From positions 20,718,446 through 20,782,445 of the forward strand of contig CP092882.1 of assembly GCA_030710605.1 (NCBI GenBank): a DNA stretch of 64,000 nt. Direction: 5' to 3'. A model generated the notes under the pieces. It was not told the origin of the DNA and searched no databases. It worked only from the letters and a program-made list of their open reading frames with translations. Both the position numbers and the translations under genes were made by a program. The stretch is from Cordylochernes scorpioides. Lineage: Eukaryota; Arthropoda; Arachnida; Pseudoscorpiones; Chernetidae. Below, piece by piece: positions 41,504 to 53,464 of the stretch (position 1 is its first letter; each line of letters opens with the position of its first letter).

Positions 41504-41860
41504 CTAGACGGGTGACCCGGGCTTCGCCCCGGGATTGACCCGTGTGCATATCTACCCGAGTGATATATATTTAGATAAGATTTTTTTTATAATTGTTTGT
41601 TATTAGCATTATCTATTTGTTTGCATCAGCATAATTTAATCTGATCTTTGATAGAGGGCGCTGTTCATGAACTAAGTAGAATAATTTGAATATATAGTTT
41701 TAATAATTGATTTATATATTTTTTAAAATAGCCTATCGTCTTCCCCGTATTTTTTTACCTATGTATGGAAATTTTGGTTTGAATTAGTAAACTACTGCGA
41801 ATTTGTATACCGGACATACATACAAACAAACATACAAACATTGATTTTTATATATATAGA
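41504..41860 (-). mobile_element. Non-autonomous Helitron, family 2
   Basis: On minus: TC start in a TA-rich lead, ends with hairpin GGGGCGAAGCCC, then GGGTCACCCGTCTAG. It is nearly identical to 59063-59416 in the opposite orientation. Confidence 0.82.
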
Positions 41861-42224
41861 TGTATTAATGCAATTTTATGCATCACTTAAAGGTAGTCAT
41901 GAAACATTCTTGAAAAAAAAAAATTGAATAAAAAATGTCCCAATATGGTATCAAATTCACATTATCCTAGAAAAATGTTCACTAGCACAGTGAATGTTGT
42001 GATAAAAATCATCTAAATAACTCAATACTTACTTTAATTCAACTGAAAGCTCGGATCCCTTGGGGCATCAAATTAAAGAAGTTAGAGTGTACTTGTTCAC
42101 CTTGTGAATCTTGTCTTTAATCCACACTAAACTGGCTGATGTTTGGATTTCAACCATCATTCATGAGAAAACTTCCTGATAACATATGGCTGATAATATA
42201 AAAATACCACACATATAAAGATTA

Positions 42225-42505
42225 ATTAAGAAAAAGGCATCTCCTTATCGTGCAACTGAAAGTTGCTGATGGCTTGCGCCATCTATCGGAATAAATATCA
42301 ACTATTCTCGATTTTTAATTATTCCAGAATTGGCCAAATACCCATTCTTGATTAATCAAGAAAAATCAACGAGAATAGTTGATATTTATTCCGATAGATG
42401 GCACAAGCCATCAGCAACTTTCAGTTCAACGATAAGGAGATGCCTTTTTCTTAATTTATGCACCTTATCCCAGTACAATATTACATTTGTACTATTTTTT
42501 CATAA
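42225..42505. repeat. Penelope-like family A palindrome
   Basis: Arms AAAAAGGCATCTCCTTATCG ... and complement of about 100 bp, with a TTGATTAATCAA centre. The hammerhead part is absent. Confidence 0.65.
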
Positions 42506-43384
42506 AGATTAATGCGACAAGATTGTTTTTTTCCAGCCTAAAGACAGATGGAGAACCTTATCAGAACAATGACATTTAGGAAGAAAACTAATTTCAAACC
42601 AAGGGTAGTAGGGGGGGTTTCTTCATGACCTTGGTCAGCAAAATACATTTGAAATAGAAAACATAGATCCCAGTATATGTTTGTTTATACAACATAAACC
42701 CCGACATTCTATGACCTCTCCATATCAGAGAAGGCAGATCACCACCCAAATTACAGGTAGACAAGAGCTGGTTCTTCAAGGTTATGAGGTCTACTGGAGC
42801 CTGGTAGAACGGGCATGTTTACTTGAGCCCATGTTCTATGTACTCTAGTCTGGTAGCAAGGCTGATAACAAAATGTGTTATAGAAAATGTTTGGATTAAC
42901 TACACCATAAATTCAAGTTTTGTTTTCTCTAGTTAGCACACAGCACGAAATCAAATTTAATGCTGGGCATTTTCAGTACAAAAATCGATATGAATGATAA
43001 AGTGATAGCACAAGAAAGGTATATATTTCCAGCGTATATTAATTACTCGAAAACTTGTGTATTACCTTGTGTTTGCTATTTTATAAGTAATTAATAAAGT
43101 TTTTTTTTTTTTTTGTGTGCAGAGAACTTGAGTTCCTAAGACTCAATTTATAACACTTCAGTAACAAGTGCTGTAAGATACTAATTGCTTCAATATTCCC
43201 ATTTAGGCCATCAAATAGATGTCATAAACCTTGCAAGGATTGAAAAACAACTATTATATTTGAATGGGAGAAAAAGTCAAGGTTAGAATTACAAAGGCAA
43301 AAGATGCTTCTTTAGAAATAAAGGGCTTTTAAAAAGGAAGCTTAAATGTTTTGTTTGGTAAAGTTTTGTGTCTTTTTCTTTATC

Positions 43385-43660
43385 TCCGCTTAACAATCAT
43401 ATCAGGATATCAAGCCTATAGAGCTTGAGACTTTTGATAGTGTCTGCTGGGGATGAGTAGAGCTCATCAATGGATGAGCCATACAGTCAATGATGTGGTT
43501 TGGGGTTGTAGGTTGAGAATTACACTTAGTACATAGTGAGAAAACCTTGCAACCTTTCTGGAAAGTCATTCTCCATAGATGAAATGAATTAATTCTTGAA
43601 ATCATGGACTGCTGTTCCCTTGGGAAGACAGAATTGTCCCTCCTGCTCTGTACTAGTCAT
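43385..43660 (-). pseudogene. Non-LTR 3'-end relic
   Basis: Matches 20166-20400 (LCTKCNSQP, HPLMSSTHPQQT), i.e. the C-terminus and 3' UTR of the RNase H-bearing element. Confidence 0.7.
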
Positions 43661-43661
43661 T

Positions 43662-43960
43662 TTTCTGTATGGATATGAAGCTTTGACAATAACTAAAGAA
43701 CTGGAGCAAGAAAATGATAAATCTGGTGTGCTAGAAGAATCTTCAAAATCAGATGGACAGATAAAAAGGTGTTTTGAGAAGACTTGAAGTAAAGTATAAC
43801 CTTCTCAATGAAGTAATCAAAAGGAAGTGGTTGAAGAATGAGGGAAGATCATGGGAGGATTGGTTGAATAATGTAATAGAAAGGTCTGGAATTGCTTAGA
43901 ACAGAGAGAAATGACATGATTATGAATATATTTGGGTGGAGAGCCTTTCTTCCATTCTGT
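43662..43960 (+). pseudogene. Possible reverse transcriptase C-terminal relic
   Basis: YGYEALTITKELEQ followed by a shifted WTDK segment and WLKNEGRSW resembles the region after the RT domain in RTE/Jockey-type elements. Broken by stops. Weak. Confidence 0.4.
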
Positions 43961-43967
43961 GACGAGG

Positions 43968-44125
43968 GTCAACAACCCAAAATGCGTACATGGTTAGCTT
44001 TTCTTGATTAATCAAGAAACAGTAATTGGCTAATTCTGGAATAATTAAAAATCATTGATTAGTTGATATTTATTCCGATTGATGATAGTTGCACAATCAG
44101 GAAAAGCCTTTTTTCTTAATTGTAC
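43968..44125 (+). repeat. Decayed Penelope family A copy
   Basis: GTGACGAGGGTCAACAACCC AAAATGCGTAC keeps stem II of the 15684-15725 ribozyme but has lost CTGATGA and GAAA. Confidence 0.5.
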
Positions 44126-44405
44126 TAAAAGCCAAGTGCTTTAATCAGCCAATCAGAAACAAGCATAAGCAGTATGATAGGGGAAGTGGAAACATATGGA
44201 GAAACTAGCCAGATATGTTTGATTTGTCCTCTATTTACCTTACAAAACACTGCGATATAAGTAAGGTACAACTTGGAATAAAGATATTACAAAGTGATAA
44301 GACCAAATCCAAATAAATAAATAGTGTGAGACGCTTCAGTAACAGCATCAGACAAAAGACTGAATTGTGCCTTATCATTTTGAATTAAAGATAAGAATCA
44401 AGATA

Positions 44406-44540
44406 CAGTAGAACCTTTCTGTGTAGGACACCTAAATGCAGAGCCAAAGTGCTCTTTAGGGGGAGGTATCTGGAGAGTTGCTAAATAGTAAAAATGTTCA
44501 TTTTGGCGATGAAACCTGTCCTTTGTAGAGAGATGTCCTC
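44406..44540. mobile_element. MITE fragment, CAGTAGAACC end
   Basis: Left TIR CAGTAGAACCTTTC present, right TIR lost. Internal segments match the family. Confidence 0.5.
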
Positions 44541-44869
44541 TCATGTATCAAGACCAACTCCAAATAAGTTTGTAATTATTATTTTTATCCCTAGTACATA
44601 TGGTAAAGCCATGATATGTCGGTGGGAAGAAGTTGGTAACTTACTGTTAAGTGCACCACATGTCCACTTCAAATGGGTAGGTTATGTGAATAAATTACTC
44701 ATTTGGGCTTGTGGTCATGTTAATAAATACTTTTGGGTAAAATTTTTAAAGCAAAAATTTAATGGCAAGATATATATTTCCTAATAGAATAATAGTATAT
44801 TGTAATTCTTTTTAATATTAAGGAAAATAAAATTTGATCTTTATTGATTTAGAGAGTGTTTAGTTTTAT

Positions 44870-45185
44870 TTTATTATTATTGCTTACCCCTAGTACATGT
44901 GGTACAGGCCATGATAATCATGGTGGGTAGAAATAGGCGACTGCTTTTACTGTAAGCGCACCATATGCCTACACATGTGAAAAGCAGTTCGACTTTGGGC
45001 TTACAAATATGCCAGAGCCCCGTTTGGTTACTTGCACTCGCTAGTGGGGTTGCACTTTTGCAAGAAATGGGGGCCATTGGGGCACTTTTTTTCTGATAAA
45101 AAAAAAGTGCCCAATGCGGGAGAATCGAACCCGGGGTCGTGGCGGCCGGAAACCAATGGTTTAGACTATCCTTCCACCGACCCCC
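44870..45185 (-). mobile_element. tRNA-derived SINE
   Basis: 13-bp duplications TGTTTAGTTTTAT (44857-44869, 45186-45198). Minus orientation, with the tRNA-like head at the right. Confidence 0.85.
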
Positions 45186-45249
45186 TGTTTAGTTTTATGT
45201 TACTATATTTTGATTTCAGTATTGTCGACATGTTTGGAACATGGGGGGG

Positions 45250-45455
45250 GATTCAATTTGTGGCAGTCCTGGATTCAATCCCACACATTGGACAACTCTG
45301 TTTCTAAAGAAAAATTGATCCAAAGGCCCACTGATTCATGCACAACCATGAGTGGAGGTAACCAAAGGAGGCTCTGGCACTACAAAAGCTGAATTGATTT
45401 CTACACAAGGCATACTTTCAGTATAAAAGTAATCACTAATTACCCACCATGACTC
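45250..45455 (+). repeat. Old SINE copy
   Basis: GATTCAATCCCACACATTGG to TAATTACCCACCATGA follows SINE order with many changes. A GC-rich stretch at 45460-45640 after it (TTGCCGGTCCCAAGCCCGGA) looks like another retroelement 3' end but was not identified. Confidence 0.5.
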
Positions 45456-45844
45456 CGCCCTTGCCGGTCCCAAGCCCGGATGAAAAAGGAGGAGGGGGAG
45501 CAGTAACAAGCTCGCTAAAAAACCTGGGCTCAGCTGGCCCGGCTGATAGCACCCTGTAAGGGCTCCTGATCCAGGGATACAGGATGAGCAGTGTTTGTAC
45601 TCCATGTTAGGAGCGGCTGCACATGGCGTATGTTCCTCATGTCAGAGGCGGCCATTTATTTTGGAGCTAAGTCAGCCTGCCACTGAGTAGTGCTCTCAGT
45701 CTTAATTATTATTATTATTGCGTATGATATTGTTTTTTACAGCACAATACAACAATGTTGGCAAGTTTCTCTAGAGTGGAATGGGCTGTATTACATTTAC
45801 ATAGGATTAATGATAAGGTACAATTCGGATTATAGATTAGAAAT

Positions 45845-46000
45845 TCAAATATAAATAAATAAATCGTGTGTGACATTTCAGCAACAATGCTGTTACAAGA
45901 TAATAAAACCAAATCTAAATAAATAAATTGTGCGACGTTTTGGTAACAACGCTGTTACCGAAACGTCACACTATTTATTTGGATTTAGTCTTATTACCTT
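45845..46000. repeat. Penelope-like family C palindrome
   Basis: GGTAACAACGCTGTTACC then GAAACGTCACAC on plus, with inverted arms. CTGATGA replaced. Confidence 0.6.
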
Positions 46001-46231
46001 GTATTTCTAGGGCTCATTTCTGATTGGCAGTTGATAAAATCTTGCCAAAAGTAGGGATCTGAAAATATATATTATTAGAAAATTTTAAATAATCAATTTT
46101 GATTAATTCTGAATAGCTCAATAATGTAAAAACCTTCAAACATATTATTTGTATAAAATTAATTTGATATAGGAAATTGATCCAGATATTGAAGTCTATC
46201 AAAAATGATAAAGCACAATTTGGATTATAGA

Positions 46232-46325
46232 TTATAATACAAGAAAATAAGAACTAATCCAAATAATTTATTAGTGTGTGACGTTTTGGCAACAGCATTG
46301 TCACCATCATCAGACAAAAGAATAA
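46232..46325 (-). repeat. Penelope-like family C single arm
   Basis: On minus: CTGATGATGGTGACAATGCT then GTTGCCAAAACGTCACACAC. The GAAA is changed to AAAA. Confidence 0.55.
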
Positions 46326-46329
46326 ACAA

Positions 46330-48640
46330 ATAAATAAATTGATTTATCTTGATCCAGATATGATAAATGATAATTTGAGAGATAATTTGTCAGTTGAAAA
46401 ATCTTTTGATAAGTTTTCCATCTTCCTATCTGATATTAGCATTGTACTAATTATCTATTTCACTCAAAGCTTTAAAAGTTTTTATAGATATATTGAAAAA
46501 TAATTTTAAATTAATATTATCTTTCAAAGAGTTTGCATACATTTGATTCACTTAATATAAATGGGCAAATATTTGGTTTTCTTCAATTTTATATATTTTA
46601 AGAGTAGAGCATTTCTATATGCCTATTTCTTTTGGAAGAAAATATATATAATTACATATAGTGGCATTATAAATAATGTTATATTTTCATAATTGCAAAA
46701 GTTTAAAAATTTATAATGCAATTATATTTCCTTTCAAAATTGGCCTAATTTTTAAAAGTTGAAAATGAACTAGGCTAAAATCCTTCTTATATGCAAATAA
46801 TTTTATTTTTGTAATATAAATTACCTGGTGTGTTTAATTTTTAAAATATAAAAGAAAAAGTAATCAACATGCATGTGGGGGGAATATACAACCATAATAT
46901 TTATAATTTCAAAAATTAGTTTTATATTTAAAAAATAGCAACTAATTTAAATGCATTCCAAATTTATGCTTCACGAGAACAAGCAAATATAACGTCAAAA
47001 AATTGCTATTGGTTTAAATTTGTTAGGTTAAATGGAAAAAAAAAATTAAAAACGAGATGGCGCTGATTGAATGTTTTTTTTTTTTTTCTTCTTTCTTTCA
47101 GGACAACACAAACACACGCTTACCGTGGCATATTGATCATTAATCCAAAACATTCAATTCTGAATAAACAAAGTTTAGCAATTAATTAATTTTAGGATAT
47201 ATTTTAATGTTTATATTCACAATTTATACTAACTTTCAAAATTATAAGTTTTTAGTTTGATATAATAAGATATAATAAATATGTTAAATATCAATAAATT
47301 AAATCATAATGTCATTTTTTAATAAAACAACAGCTTAAAAACAAAAGAAAGCGTGTTTTGAGCACATAAATATCACTTTCTTTGACCATATAAATAACTC
47401 TGTGATTTTACATGAATCAAATCTATCATGATGATAGAAAGAATTTTTTGTTTATTTTTTTCTTTTAACTTTTTAAAATAACACTAATAACTAGAATATT
47501 TATTTGATGGAATTTATTAATATAATTTCGTGTATATTTTAGAAACTTATAACAAATATCTTATATAAGATTTAAATAAATAATTATTAGATTTTTAAAT
47601 TTTAATATATTTATCATATATAAAATTTATTTTTATAATTATTATTATAAACTTTTTTTTTAGAAGAAAATATTATTCTAGACGTTCTTCAATCTCTTCT
47701 ATTATCAAATATGTCCGGCTTCGCCCAGGTTCTGCCGAGTGAATGCTTGTTCAACAAATATTTTAAACAAAGGTTTATTTCAGTAGAAAATTTGAAATAA
47801 TAATAAAATTTCGCTCATATAAAACATCATCAACATTGTCTTCCCCTCAAAAATGTTCTTTTCTGTATTTATTTAGCTAAATTTTGCTTTTCCGAGATCG
47901 AAACTTTGAGAGTAACACCTTTGATATGAGTCTAAAGGTGTATTTTTTTTTTTTTTTAGGAATTTATTTTTTAAAATGTATTTTAGAATGTTTCCTTACT
48001 TTTCATTCAGTGTCTGAATTTAATTTTCCTTTTTAGATTAATTAATTATTAGGCAGGGAAGATTGTTAGGACACCTTGTGACCTTTGTGTTATAGTATGT
48101 CATGATTCACCCTGAACCCCACTTAACCTAACCATCTCCCACGCTTCCCCCTCTAAGCTGCAAAGCTCTGGTGACTGAGTCTAGATAGAGCCTTCTGCCT
48201 TGACAGCACCGATCTAGAGTCTGATATGGTCTCGGAAACCCCATCCCAGTAGTTGTACTACCTAACCTATGGTAGATAACTTGAACCCACCAGCACCAAA
48301 CCAGAGTCTGAGATGGACCTAGACGTCCCTTTCCTGTGGTCGAGTTACCTGACCTGTGGTGACTGACTTGATCGAACCAGCACCAAGCCAGAATCCAGCA
48401 TGCCTATCCCTATGGGCAAGCCACAGAACCATGGTGGGTGGTAAAAAAAATCTTCAGGCGGAACACCAGCTCAACAACTAGTCTCAAACCTTTACCAAGC
48501 TGACCCCATGTTCATTTTATTTTTATTTTTTTGTGAAATTTTCTGTAATTTTATTTTTATTATATTTTTTTACTTCACACACAAAGAAGGGCGATAATAG
48601 CTTTAAGGGGTGAGTCAGCAACACTGAGGCAAGTAAGCGG
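46330..48640. other. AT-rich intergenic DNA
   Basis: No coding signal. 47700-47760 has a GTCCGGCTTCGCCCAGG stretch reminiscent of a Helitron 3' hairpin. 48060-48500 is GC-richer with near-repeated phrases (CAGCACC-A-CCAGA-TC) but unidentified. Confidence 0.45.
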
Positions 48641-48887
48641 TGTTAGAAAGGTTTTAGGGTTTTATATTATTTTAGAAATTAATACATACGATTTTAGTAA
48701 TTGAAAATAGTTTATTTATGCAAACTATATCTTTCCATTTATTTACAAGTAATAATATATAAGAATAGTGAGGAGTGATAACTATGCAAATATTAATGAT
48801 GATATACCACAGAATATTTAAAATAATTATTCAGTGACAATATTATATAAAATATTAAAGTCTAAAATTGAATTCATATATTCAACA
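48641..48887 (-). repeat. Copia 3' LTR
   Basis: Base-for-base the same as the 5' LTR in my comparison, implying a recent insertion. Confidence 0.92.
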
Positions 48888-48927
48888 CTCCTTCTTGAAT
48901 TCATGTTTTAGAGTTTTAATTACTCTA

Positions 48928-51900
48928 TCAAAACATCTGTAGCAGTGAAGATCTGTGTTTTTCAAAAGTTTCCTTTGGCAGAGGCTTGGTTAGGATATCA
49001 GCAACTTGGTCTTGGGTTGGGCAAAACTGAACAGCAACATTTTCTCTTATCTGATCTTTCAAAAAATGATATCGAACATCTATATGTTTTGTCTTTCTGT
49101 TCATTTGTCCTGTCTTCATTAAAGTCATTGCACTTTGGTTGTCAATATTTAGTTTAGCAAGTATGGTTTCATTTGTAAGTTCTTCAATTAGTGCTTTTAT
49201 ATAAATGAGTTCTTTCACACATTCAGCTGCAGCAATATATTCTGCCTCAGTAGTGGATAAGGCTACAATTGATTGTTTTCTTGAACTCCAGCTTATTGGT
49301 CCTTTACCAAACAAAATTGTATATCCGGATGTACTTTTTCTTGTTTTCATGTCTCCAGCAAAGTCTGAGTCACAATATGCATTAAGATACATATCTTCAT
49401 CTTGTTTACTATAGTGAAGTCCAAAAGTTTTGGTTTGTTTCAAATATCTCATAGTTCTTTTAACATTTTGTATATCCTGGTTTGTCGGTTCATGCATCGA
49501 ACGACTTTCATAAAAATCAAGTCCTTTTTGTTCATTTCCTCTAGCAACAAGTCTTGCTTTATAATGTCCACCATCCTTTATCTTGAATATCCATCTAGAA
49601 CTGAGTATCTTCTTTCCTTTAACTTCTTCAGCATTTACAAAATCCCAAGTTTCATTTTTCTTCAATGAATCTTTTTCTTCCTGTATTGCTTTTACCCAGT
49701 TTTCTTTGTCTACTCCGGTTACAGCTTCATTGTATGTTAACAATCCTATTTCTCCAGAAACAGAATTCAACACTTCATAATCTTTTAGTCTTTCAGGTCT
49801 ATTGATATTTTCTCTATTCCTTAACATATATCTTGAATTGGTCGAGTTCTGTGGTTTATCATGGGTATCCAATTCCAATTTAGTGTCTTGACTTTCCTCT
49901 ATTTCAGAATCCAGATCTTCTCTGTATCTTGGCTGAATGACACTGGTCATTTCATTTGTTAGTTTTCCTGTAAACACCACATCTCTTGCAATTATAATCC
50001 TTCTTTTCTGCATGTCCCACAATCTGTATCCATTTCCACTGTATCCGATAAGTGAATATTTTTCACCTTTACTATCCAAATTTTTTAGATTTCCCAATTT
50101 TTTTACATACACTTCACTCCCGAATAATTTTACGTTAGAAAGATTAGGCTTTCTTCCAAACCACATCTGTGCTGGTGTTGTTTGTACTGTATTTGAAGGG
50201 CTTCTGTTGATTAAATAGGCAGAGACTCTTGTGGCCTCTCTCCACATTTCCTTATTTAATTTGGAATCCAGCAAAAGTGCTCTGGTTTTTTCAATCAGAG
50301 TTCGATTCAACCTTTCTGCTTTTCCATTCAATTGTGGAGTATATGGAACTGTAAAATCAAGTATTATTCCTTTCATTTTGCACCATTCTTTAACTTGCGT
50401 ATTGGCATATTCACCGCCATTATCACACCTTAATTTTGACACTTTCGCATTTAAAAATCTTTCCACTTCATTTACATATTCTTTAATATATTCTTTTGCT
50501 TCATATTTATTGCTGAGCAAATACACATAACAGAAATGTGTATAATCATCCAAAAATGTCATTATATATTTCTTATTATCATGTGTTAAGGGTTCTATTG
50601 GGCCGCACAAATCAGTATGAACAATTTCCAAAGGTCGGGTAGCTCTAGATCTTTCATTTCCAAATGACTTCCTAGTTTGCTTTGCCATGATGCAAATTTC
50701 GCACACATCATTTTCCTGTTTTTCCAATTTGTTAAGCTCCATACCATCAACCAAACTTTCAAGTTTTCTTAGATTCTGCATCCCAATGTGTCCCAATTTT
50801 CTGTGCCATTCTTGGGTTTTGTTTTCACTTGGTAAGGTAAGGTTCGAGTCATTTTGCTTTGAAAAATGTTGTTCAATATTTACAGCATAAAGTCCATTTT
50901 CAAGTTGATCTCCTTCTAGAACTTTTTTTCCATTTTTCAAAATTGTCACTTTATCACCTTTAAAATTTACTTCTCCTCCGTTGTTAACAATTGAGGTCAC
51001 TGACAAAAGGTTTTTTGATAATTCAGGCACAAATATTACTTCATTTAGGTTACATTGTCTCCCCTTAAATTGTCCTGAAGTTTTTGCTCTCATACCTTCT
51101 TTTTTTGCAACATTGATGTTCACATCACACTTTTTTTGATGATCAAGCAACTTTTCTTCATTAATCATGTGACAGGTGGATCCGCTATCAACAATGAAAG
51201 TGACTGATGATCTTTTATCATATTCTTCTCTTTGTTCAGCAATGAAAGCAATGGGAGGTTGCTTTTCTTTGTTCCTGAAATAGCAGTCTTTTTCTTTATG
51301 ATTAAACTTTTTACATATTCTGCATTGTTCTTTGTTTACTTTAGCAGCAGGTTTACTGTTGTTCTTAAAGAAACAGTCCTTTTCTTCATGGTTAGTTTTT
51401 TTACAAAATTTGCAGAATTTTCTTTGGGTGCAATTTTTAGATATATGTCCTGGTTTATTACAAGTAAAACATACCTTTTGTTTTGTTGCATTCATAGCCA
51501 CTCGGTCTTCTGGTTGGCTCTGTCTATTTCTTCTTATTTCTTCAGTGGTCAATCTTGATATTAGATTTTCAATAGTTTTTTCATCTTTTCCAGTTGACTC
51601 CCAAGCAGTACAAAAATAATTATAATCTTCTGGCAAAATTGTTAAAATCTTTGAAATAACAATATTGTCATCAAAGTTCTGTTTTAGATTATTAAGTTTA
51701 AAAGCCAAATTTCTTAAATTACTTATGTTGGCTACAAGGTCTACATTTTTATCAAATTTATAAGTGTGAAATTCTTGTAGCAGCTTACATTTTAATTGTT
51801 CATCATCTCTTTCAAATATTCTGCATATGGTGTCATACATTGATTTGGCATTTTCACAATGTATTATGTGTGTTAATATCGTTTTATCGATGCTCGAAAT

Positions 51901-52107
51901 AATATATTTTTGGGCTTTAGCATCTTTTATTATCCATGCGTTTTTTTCTTTTTCATCCTTTTGATCTTTAAAACACAATTTGCCATTTATTGTTTCAATT
52001 AAATTATTAGCTTTAAAAATAATGTTAATTTGAAATTTCCAAATATCAAAATTTTCAGAGTCTTTTAATTTATCTATAATCGAAATATCTTCCATAACAG
52101 CAGCCAT
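48928..52107 (-). CDS. Copia Gag-Pol polyprotein with internal RT deletion
   Basis: 1059 codons with no stop. In order: Gag; three CCHC knuckles (C-x2-C-x4-H-x4-C at about 212, 232 and 267); protease with VDSGSTCHM near 305; GAG-pre-integrase HHCC zinc site (about 430-475); integrase Asp (HTDLCGP, 502), Asp (RCDNGGEY, 564) and Glu (GKAERLN, 595); start of RT (about 790-868, ARLVARGNEQKG); then RNase H (DSDFAGD, LSTTEAEY, KHIDVRYHF). Between GLDFYES and SMHEPTNQD, where a complete element has roughly 250 more residues including the YVDD active site, nothing is present. The deletion keeps frame. The copy cannot reverse-transcribe by itself. Confidence 0.92.
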   Translation of the reverse strand: MAAVMEDISIIDKLKDSENFDIWKFQINIIFKANNLIETINGKLCFKDQKDEKEKNAWIIKDAKAQKYIISSIDKTILTHIIHCENAKSMYDTICRIFERDDEQLKCKLLQEFHTYKFDKNVDLVANISNLRNLAFKLNNLKQNFDDNIVISKILTILPEDYNYFCTAWESTGKDEKTIENLISRLTTEEIRRNRQSQPEDRVAMNATKQKVCFTCNKPGHISKNCTQRKFCKFCKKTNHEEKDCFFKNNSKPAAKVNKEQCRICKKFNHKEKDCYFRNKEKQPPIAFIAEQREEYDKRSSVTFIVDSGSTCHMINEEKLLDHQKKCDVNINVAKKEGMRAKTSGQFKGRQCNLNEVIFVPELSKNLLSVTSIVNNGGEVNFKGDKVTILKNGKKVLEGDQLENGLYAVNIEQHFSKQNDSNLTLPSENKTQEWHRKLGHIGMQNLRKLESLVDGMELNKLEKQENDVCEICIMAKQTRKSFGNERSRATRPLEIVHTDLCGPIEPLTHDNKKYIMTFLDDYTHFCYVYLLSNKYEAKEYIKEYVNEVERFLNAKVSKLRCDNGGEYANTQVKEWCKMKGIILDFTVPYTPQLNGKAERLNRTLIEKTRALLLDSKLNKEMWREATRVSAYLINRSPSNTVQTTPAQMWFGRKPNLSNVKLFGSEVYVKKLGNLKNLDSKGEKYSLIGYSGNGYRLWDMQKRRIIIARDVVFTGKLTNEMTSVIQPRYREDLDSEIEESQDTKLELDTHDKPQNSTNSRYMLRNRENINRPERLKDYEVLNSVSGEIGLLTYNEAVTGVDKENWVKAIQEEKDSLKKNETWDFVNAEEVKGKKILSSRWIFKIKDGGHYKARLVARGNEQKGLDFYESRSMHEPTNQDIQNVKRTMRYLKQTKTFGLHYSKQDEDMYLNAYCDSDFAGDMKTRKSTSGYTILFGKGPISWSSRKQSIVALSTTEAEYIAAAECVKELIYIKALIEELTNETILAKLNIDNQSAMTLMKTGQMNRKTKHIDVRYHFLKDQIRENVAVQFCPTQDQVADILTKPLPKETFEKHRSSLLQMF

Positions 52108-52160
52108 TTTTATTTTTACGATTTTAGATTTTAAGTTTTAACCACGCTTTATGCTGCCAC

Positions 52161-52407
52161 TGTTAGAAAGGTTTTAGGGTTTTATATTATTTTAGAAATT
52201 AATACATACGATTTTAGTAATTGAAAATAGTTTATTTATGCAAACTATATCTTTCCATTTATTTACAAGTAATAATATATAAGAATAGTGAGGAGTGATA
52301 ACTATGCAAATATTAATGATGATATACCACAGAATATTTAAAATAATTATTCAGTGACAATATTATATAAAATATTAAAGTCTAAAATTGAATTCATATA
52401 TTCAACA
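52161..52407 (-). repeat. Copia 5' LTR
   Basis: On minus TGTTGAATATATGAATTC ... CCTTTCTAACA, TG...CA ends. The promoter would be here. Confidence 0.92.
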
Positions 52408-53464
52408 AGCGGGATATTTATTTTGGTATTCTTTTTAAAAGCGGAGAGCAGGAAAAACAAGAGGAGTTTTATAAAATAGTGGAGAGCTCTTGCCGCCCTT
52501 TCCGTTTTTTTTTTCGTGGGCAAAGTCCTCTTTATTTATTTTTTGTATATATTTTCAATCATTCTTCTAAAAAGTCTTATGCATATGTTTTTTATTTATA
52601 TATTTTTCTGGGTAGTTGACTATCTAAAGATACTGCTCCAGGAGCCTGGGTTACCTTTATGTTACTACCACTATCCTTTTGTGCTTATATATATTATTTG
52701 TGTACATTTAAAGTTTTTTATTAGTATGAATAAACCAGTTTACCCAAAAAGGAGTGGTTAGTTCCCCCTTTAACACTTTTTTGCTAGCTGGTAATCGTTT
52801 CAGGTCTATACATGTGCCATAGATGAATAAATTTGTGGTTCGCAGCAACCACTTGCGCCCACCTTTTGGACATGTAGAGATTTGGAAACAGTTAAAAACA
52901 ACAGTGACGAAAAACTCTCAATCATCTATTTTGTACAGTACAAATAATTAAAAGATATTTCTACAGTTGGATAGGTTTTTCTATCTTTTACAATGATTTG
53001 TCAAACACTGACAATATGGCCAGGCTCAAATAGTGAACAGGGCATTTTACAGAAGTAAGCAGGAGCTCGCCTGCGTCTTATCTTTAAGTTTGTCCTCCAT
53101 CACTTTGATACTGCTCTATATTTTCATATATATCTTGCCTTGCCTTGTGCTTGAGACTCAATTGCACTACTCCTATAAGGTGGAAGTGGTATAAACAAGC
53201 ATTATCTCACCTGCCAATTGCCAAATTTCTTTGCCCATAAAAGAATTGTCATACATGACATCATCCAAAATTAAATTCTGGACAAGATAACTTGTATATT
53301 TAATTTAGTTCGCAAATTGTGAAACCAGGCTCTAAGGCTCAGGGTTTCTAATGAGAAACAGTAAAAAATTGAGATGAAATGTCTGAAGAGACATGACTAC
53401 ATCTATCTTTTGACATGTCTCCCTCTCTCGGCGGCGCGCGAGATCCGCGTTTTCTGCGATTGGA

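Larger units (their letters stand above)
48641..52407 (-). mobile_element. Copia (Ty1) LTR retrotransposon, recent, RT-deleted
   Basis: Two LTRs of 247 bp, read here as identical. Target duplication AGCGG (48636-48640, 52408-52412). On minus the 5' LTR is at the right. TGGCAGCATAAAGC after it may be the primer-binding site, and a purine stretch (AAGAAGGAG) precedes the 3' LTR. Total 3.77 kb, short for Copia (about 5 kb) because part of pol is missing. Confidence 0.93.
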
